A stretch of DNA of 64,000 bases from Saccharum officinarum (lineage: Eukaryota; Streptophyta; Magnoliopsida; Poales; Poaceae), in the NCBI GenBank assembly GCA_020631735.1, contig CM036197.1, positions 47,105,880 to 47,169,879 of the forward strand, written 5' to 3'. Positions 58,105 to 64,000 of the stretch are shown in pieces (within the stretch, counting starts at the first letter, position 1; each line of letters begins with the position of its first letter). The notes under the pieces are model-generated. The model made no database searches. It had not been told where the DNA came from and saw nothing but the letters and a program-made list of their open reading frames with translations. The translations under genes were made by a program, and so were the position numbers.

Positions 58105-61100
58105 ATTGTTTTGTAGGTAAATTACAAGGCCGGAGGAAGACATTGAGTGCTTGATAGTGGGTGCTCTCAACATATGACCGGTGATTCAAGAATGTTCAAC
58201 TCTCTCAAGTCAAATGATAGTGGCATTGATAGTATCACATTTGGTGACAATAGCAAGGGTAATGTGAAGGCTCTTGGAAGGATTGCAATATCAAATGATC
58301 ATAGCATCTCCAATGTGCTACTAGTTGAAAAGCTCAATTTCAACTTGTTATCGGTTGCTCAATTGTGTGATCTCAGTTTCAAGTGCATATTTGGTGTTGA
58401 TGATGTAGAGATAGTTAGTGTTGATGGCTCTAACTTGATCTTCAAAGGCTTTAGATATGAGAATCTATACTTGGTTGATTTTAATGCTAATGACACTCAA
58501 CTTTCAACATGCTTGCTCACCAAATCAAGTATGGGTTGGTTATGGCATAGAAGACTTGGTCATGTTGGCATGAAGCAATTGAACAAGTTAGTGAAGCATG
58601 ACTTAGTTAGAGGCTTGAAGGATGTCACATTTGAGAAAGATAAGCTATGTAGCGCATGTCAAGCCAAAAAGCAAGTGGGCAACACTCATCCATTGAAGAG
58701 CATTATGAGTACTTACAAGGCATTTGAGTTGTTGCACATGGATCTATTTGGGCCAACTACATACACAAGCATTAGTGGCAACAAGTATGATTTTGTGATT
58801 GTGGATAATTTCACTAGATACACATGGGTATTCTTTCTTGTGGACAAAAGTGATGTATTTGACATATTCAAGAAGTTCATCAAGAGAGTACAAAATGAGT
58901 TTGAGACCACAATCAAGAAAGTAAGAAGTGACAATGGAAGTGAGTTTCGAAACACAAGAGTTGATGAGCTATGTGATGAGCTTGGAATCAAACATCAATT
59001 CTCGGCCAAGTATACACCTCAATCAAATGGCTTAGTTGAGAGGAAGAATAGAACTCTAATTGATATGGCAACATCAATGTTGAATGAGTATAATATGAGT
59101 CATTCATTTTGGGCCGAAGCAATCAACACGGCTTGCTTCTATAGCAACCGCCTCTATTGCCACAAGTTCTTAGAGAAGACACCATATGAAATCTTAAATG
59201 GAAAAAGCCCAACATTGCATACTTTTGGGTATTTGGTTGCAAATGCTATATCTTGAAGAAAGGCACTAGATTGAGCAAGTTTGAGAAGAAATGTGATGAA
59301 GGATTCTTACTTAGATACTCCACTACTAGCAAAGCTTATAGAGTTTGGAATTTGGCTAGTGGTTTACTTAAAGAAGTGCATGATGTTGAGTTTGATGAAA
59401 CAAATAGTTCTCAAGATGAAGAAGATAACTTAGATGATGTGAGAGGAACTCAATTGACCAATGCTATGAAAGAAATGAACATTGGTGATATAAGGCCAAA
59501 GCAAGTGATTGATGTGGATGACAACAAAGATCAAGTGCTCCAAAGTCCAATTACACAAGCTAGTGGTTCTCTAATGCAAAATCGAGCTAGTACATCATCT
59601 CAAGTGCAACAAGATCAACAAGTGGCTAGTTCATCATCTCCAACTTATGATCAACATCAACATCCAAGCAATCAAGTCCAAGTGCTTCAACCAACTAACA
59701 TTGCAAGAGACCATCCTTTGGATTCTATCTTTGGTGACATACAAAGAGGAGTTCTAACTAGATCAAGATTGACATCATTTTGTGGTCACTCTTCTTTTGT
59801 GTCAATGGAAGAACCCAAAGACATTGATAGAGCTTTGAGAGATCTGGATTGGGTAAATGCAATGCATGAAGAGCTCAACAACTTTAAGAGAAATGAAGTA
59901 TGAGAACTAGTTGAAAGGCCTAAGGATCACAATGTCATTGGAACAAGATGGGTCTTTCGCAACAAGCAAGATCAAGATGGGATAGTAGTAAAGAACAAAG
60001 CAAGACTAGTGGCTCAAGGTTACACACAAATAGAGGGTCTTGACTTTGGTGAAACATATGCCCCAGTTGCAAGATTGGAAGCAATTAGGATCTTACTTGC
60101 CTATGCTTGTGCTCACAATATCAAGCTATATCAAATGGATGTGAAGGGTGCATTTCTCAATGGGTACATTCAAGAGGAGGTGTATGTGGAGCAACCTCCC
60201 GGTTTTGAAGATGATAAGAAACTCAATCATGTCTACAAATTGAGAAAATCTTTGTATGGATTGAAGCAAGCACCTAGAGCATGGTATGAAAGATTGAGGG
60301 ACTTCTTGCTATCCAAAGGATTTGTCATGGGCAAAGTTGATACTACTCTATTCACCAAGAAGATTGAGAAAGACTTGTTTGTGTTGCAAATATATGTTGA
60401 TGATATCATATTTGGTTCAACCAATCAAGATTATTGTGACGAGTTTGGGAAAATGATGGCAAAGGAATTTGAAATGTCAATGATTGGTGAACTTAGTTTC
60501 TTTCTTGGACTTCAAATCAAACAAATGAAAGAAGGTACATTTGTGAGTCAAACTAAGTACATCAAAGATATGCTCAAGAAGTTTGGCATGGAAGATGCAA
60601 AGAGTATTACAACCCCAATGGGCACTAGTGGAAGCTTGGATAGTGACAAGAATGGCAACATGGTGGATCAAAAGCTATATAGATCAATGATTGGCAGCCT
60701 ACTCTATGTGACAGCATCAAGGCCCGATGTGATGTTTAGTGTATGCATGTGTGCAAGATTTCAAGCCTCACCAAGAGAAAGTCATTTGAAGGCAACAAAG
60801 AGAATATTGAGGTACTTAAAGCATACACAAGATGTTAGATTGTGGTATCCCAAAGGTGCAAGCTTTGAGCTAGTTGGATATTCGGATTCCGACTATGCCG
60901 GTGACAAAGTGGAGAGAAAGAGCACTTCCGGGACTTGTCAATTGTTGGGAAGATCACTTGTCTCATGGTCATCCAAGAAGCAAAATAGTATTGCACTATC
61001 TACCGCTGAAGCCGAATACATTGCCGCGGGTAATTGTTGTGCACAAATCTTGTGGATGAAGGCAACATTGAAGGATTTTGGAATCAATTTCAAGAATGTG

Positions 61101-61346
61101 CCATTGCTATGTGACAATGAAAGTGCCGTGAAGCTAACCAACAATCCGGTTCAACATCAAAGAACAAAGCATATTGATGTTCGCCATCACTTTATTAGAG
61201 ATCATCAACAAAAGGGTGACATTGCTATTGAGAGTGTGGGCACCGAAGATCAATTAGCCGATCTATTCACCAAGCCACTTGATGAGAAGAGATTTCACAA
61301 GCTAAAGAATGAGTTGAACATACTTGACTTCTCCAACATGAGTTGA
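58105..61346 (+). pseudogene. Copia-1 pol, broken by stops and one frameshift
   Basis: Protease VLDSGCSQHMTGDS at 58147 follows a TGA. Next are a GAG-pre-integrase HH stretch (LWHRRLGHVGMKQLNKL) with CSACQAKK, and the integrase core (MDLFGPT, VRSDNGSEFRN, YTPQSNGLVERKNRTL). A one-base deletion near 59230 shifts the frame (the text resumes as CKCYILKKGTRLSKF). A TGA at 59901 interrupts the start of the RT. RT then shows [32 protein letters not shown] and catalytic YVDDIIFGS near 60393-60419. RNase H shows [20 protein letters not shown] and the [17 protein letters not shown] end. Several stops are TGA or TAG where relatives have tryptophan (inference), consistent with G-to-A decay. Confidence 0.9.
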
Positions 61347-62466
61347 TGCACCTCCATGATATGACATGCCTCTCCTTCGAGCCCCAAGGTACAATTGGTT
61401 GACATGTCATACATTCTATGCTAAGGACTTGTTTAGTGCATCTAGTCATAATTTACATGTTCTAGGCTCATTCATGAAAATCAAATGAATTTGAAGTGTA
61501 TATGGTGCCACTATTGTTTTCATGACTTGTATGATCTAGTGGTAGCATATAACTTGTTTAAGTAGCTTGTGATACTAAGTGTTTAATCTAGAAAACTTGT
61601 CTAAATATTTGCTTCAACATGGTGCATGATAACCCTTCTAGTGAGGTGTGAAGAAGCTTGCCCTTGGATCAAACCGAAGTATTTTATTTATGCAAGCAAT
61701 CTAGGTTGAATCACAAACTTGATCCTCACCCCATATTTCAACATGATAATCTATCTAAAGTTTGCTCCTTGTGGTCAATTGGTGCCAAAGGGGGAGAAAA
61801 TGTTGTTCACAAAGATAGAACTCAAAGGGGGAGAAGCACAAAGGGGAGAATTGATAAAAGAAGGGGATCAACTAAAATTTTGAGCACACAAGTAGGGGGA
61901 GCAAGCTCTTAAACATGAATGTTGCATTTCCATGTGCACTTCATATGTATGATGCATAGTTATGCATCTCTTTTTTCTCCGATACATTGCTTGTGTGGTG
62001 TCTTGCTAGTATAATTTGAATGATGCATTGAGGTACTAGCATGAATAGGAAGTAGTTAGATTTTTCTTGCTTCATGTTTTTCAAAGTGGTACTAGAACCT
62101 TGCTTATAATGTTGATCTCACGAGGTTTCTAGTTATGTTTGTGTTCTTTACAAGTGGTATCTAACTACACAAGGTGCTAAGATGGTGTTTATCGCTACTT
62201 CGATGGTATCACGCTTCAAAGGTCTATAATCTTAAACACTTAGCACCTATTGGTAGTCAATGCTCCTAATCTTTCCTATCCAACATGTATGCTTCCAAAA
62301 TCCAAACATATGGCATACATGTAGGGGGAGCCATTGCTATCAATTTGAATTCATGATCACATGTCCATAATTCTTACACATGGTAATATACTTGGACAAT
62401 GTGACATGGGTTCAATCAAAATTTTATCATAACATCTTTGTGAAAGGTTTGTCACCAATTACCAAC
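61347..62466 (+). other. Copia-1 post-pol region, no intact env-like ORF
   Basis: About 1.1 kb between pol and the polypurine tract. SIRE-type elements often carry an extra ORF here; this copy has none intact. It has several GGGGGAG segments (61790-61905, 62324), which are typical extra polypurine-like stretches of this lineage. The 84-residue frame at 61658-61912 is low-confidence and unassigned. Confidence 0.5.
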
Positions 62467-62476
62467 AAGGGGGAGA
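62467..62476 (+). other. Copia-1 polypurine tract
   Basis: AAGGGGGAGA directly before the 3' LTR start at 62478. Confidence 0.85.
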
Positions 62477-62477
62477 T

Positions 62478-63281
62478 TGAAAGTCCTATGTTTGGTGTTG
62501 GTAATTAGTGACAATGCTTAAGTACTAATCCTATGCCTAAGTTGTATGTAGCATATGAGGATTAGTACATTCCAAGGTTGGTGGCAAGATGGACATGGTG
62601 ATCATGATGGCCACACTTGGATTTGGACGCAACCCTATGTGATCAAGGCAAAGGTATATGCTTAAGGGTTGTGTTTTAGTAACCAAGACACCTAGTGGGT
62701 GTGGTTACATTATAGGATAGATAGCCGTACTATAAAGAGGGGAATGACGTGGCTATTGAACTCCTAAGTGCCTCTAGATGTGCATTTCATAATCATATGC
62801 ATTTGGATAGAACTAATAACGCCTCGAAAAATGATTGTGAAAATGCTAACACACTCACACATGACGAGATCACTTGTTGGTGTTGGCACATTTGCGAAGG
62901 CGATGAAGTTTGAGCGGTAGAGAGGGTTTGGGTCTCTCTCTCCCTCCCGCCGAGCTTGCGAGCGCGGGATTCAGGTGTTTTTGAGAACTTGAAATGCCTA
63001 TTTTTCCACTACGCCGGAAGTTCGGAAAAGAAACAGAGGCGAACGGAGGTCACAGAGGTGACCGGACGCTGAACCGGACATGGTCCTTGCATGACCGGAC
63101 GTGTCCGGTCAGTGTTCAGTGTCTGCGCGTTTTTCAGTTCGATGATCGGATGCGAGGCGCGTCCGGTCACCGATGATCGGACGCGTCCGGTCGTTCAGGG
63201 AGCTTACTGGACTCTAACCGGACGCTGGCACTGTCACGTCCGGTCATGTTTCTTCAGCGCGTCCGGTCGTTGTTTCGTTGA
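62478..63281 (+). repeat. Copia-1 3' LTR, truncated (804 of 1990 bp)
   Basis: Aligns without gaps to 53871-54674, then stops at GTTTCGTTGA and passes straight into gypsy B LTR sequence (CAAATATAAATTGC). TATA, R and U5 are missing. Confidence 0.92.
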
Positions 63282-64000
63282 CAAATATAAATTGCTCACT
63301 TAGTTGAGGTGTATTAAAATTGCCTTGGTAATTAATTAATAAATACTAAAATGATTAGTATATATCATAAAATAGCTTTGGTGTATTTTGAAGATGATTG
63401 TAGACCTTGGAACACTAACCCCTTGGCTGCTCCTTGGCAACTTATTCCTTTTCATGTTATGCTCATGATTAACTTGTTCAGTAATAAATAAAATAGTTTA
63501 TTTATTTAACTAGTTAGTGAATACATGTGAGTAGGTCATGTAATGATCCTTGTTTGCCTTCATGGCTGATCTTGGTGTGATGTTAGTTAAATACATTATC
63601 TTGCTTGACTAGTATAATATGATAAGTGTTGCTTCCTTAATAACTACATAGTCAACTTGTTTATATAATAATTAATATGCCTTATTTATTAGTTACTTTT
63701 AATGATCATGGTTTACATATATGTTAATCTCTAGCTAGTTCATGCTATTGTAATTCCTTTCATGATCAAACTACTAATTAACTTGATAGTTAAGATGATG
63801 AACCTTGTTCCTTGGTGAAGGAAAGTTGTACTCAATTTTCTTAATATTGTTTAGCTTTTGTTGTGCACTTATGCATCTCTCATCATGCATCATGGTATGC
63901 AGTCCATCATGTTAAGCAAAGCATCATTTACTACATGTAGTGCATACGAGAGTGAGAAGGCTCATGTTGATCAAGTCTCGGAGTAGGTCCATCCACTAGA
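63282..64000 (+). repeat. Gypsy family B LTR, right part (runs off window)
   Basis: Continues the LTR started at 52278. Shared landmarks with the minus-strand LTR 14940-19350 include the TGTAGACCTTGGAACAC phrase (63401; complement near 16815) and TCTCGGAGTAGGTCCATCC at the window end (complement near 16340). The segment equivalent to roughly 16860-17260 and part of the GC-rich block is missing, lost with the Copia-1 end. It continues past 64000. Confidence 0.8.

Larger units (their letters stand above)
53871..63281 (+). mobile_element. Copia-1: SIRE/Maximus-type Ty1/copia element, 3'-truncated
   Basis: The 5' LTR (53871-55860, 1990 bp, TGAAAGTC to CCTTTCA) is followed by an initiator-Met tRNA primer site, gag, pol, a 1.1-kb region rich in GGGGGAG motifs, a polypurine tract and a 3' LTR cut after 804 bp. 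Pol domain order (protease, integrase, RT, RNase H) is Ty1/copia. Over the shared 804 bp I count about 22 LTR differences (about 2.7%), older than the chromovirus. A deletion at the right edge removed the LTR end and part of the host LTR, so no target duplication remains. Confidence 0.9.

Noticed and set aside
61658..61912. Possible env-like ORF of Copia-1
   Set aside because: Only 84 residues, no signal peptide or transmembrane segment, and it crosses the GGGGGAG-rich untranslated stretches.

Overview
The window is nuclear DNA of a grass, most likely a panicoid (sorghum, sugarcane or Miscanthus type). The evidence is the TTTGCCGAGTG-type CACTA termini, the SIRE-type Copia elements, the long-LTR Ty3/gypsy chromovirus and a DUF247 host gene. 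Only two host genes are supportable: an intronless DUF247 membrane protein gene (2432-4072, +) and a small signal-peptide gene with its own TATA box (10677-11040, -; two-exon model). Almost everything else is nested transposable elements, assigned here by reading ends, target-site duplications (TSDs) and protein domains by eye.

Left part (1-11.8 kb): grass interspersed repeats, the DUF247 gene, a truncated CACTA end (about 4520-4811), a TCCGGTG-rich repeat, a 5'-truncated LINE with a 16-bp TSD (6119-6740), a MITE split by a solo LTR (7468-10155), and the small peptide gene. Middle (11842-28421): one 16.6-kb CACTA transposon with an ACG target duplication. It carries decayed TNP2-like and TNP1-like genes, an inverted repeat with arms of about 320 bp, a gypsy gag/protease fragment and two solo LTRs.

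Right part (28.6-64 kb): a SIRE-type Copia element (Copia-2, starting at 28609) whose LTR is split by a solo gypsy LTR (30144-33834). Its gag is split by a complete 16.1-kb chromovirus (35679-51779, perfect AGAAT TSD). It is then entered by a further gypsy LTR (from 52278), itself hit by another SIRE-type Copia (Copia-1, 53871-63281) that has lost most of its 3' LTR.

The most striking object is in the 35.7-51.8 kb chromovirus. Between its 5' LTR and gag it has a separate, intact 202-codon ORF (41280-41888). Residues 2-22 match the N-terminal tail of histone H3 at 18 of 21 positions, keeping R2, T3, K4, R8, K9, S10 and T11. The tail is followed by a long coiled coil and a strongly acidic C-terminus. 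The same element encodes a chromodomain at the end of its integrase. A histone-tail mimic paired with a chromodomain in one retrotransposon is a candidate undescribed chromatin-targeting or silencing-evasion system. The two 4828-bp LTRs differ at about 46 sites by my hand count, so the element is young. The H3-like ORF is intact although gag-pol carries two amber codons.
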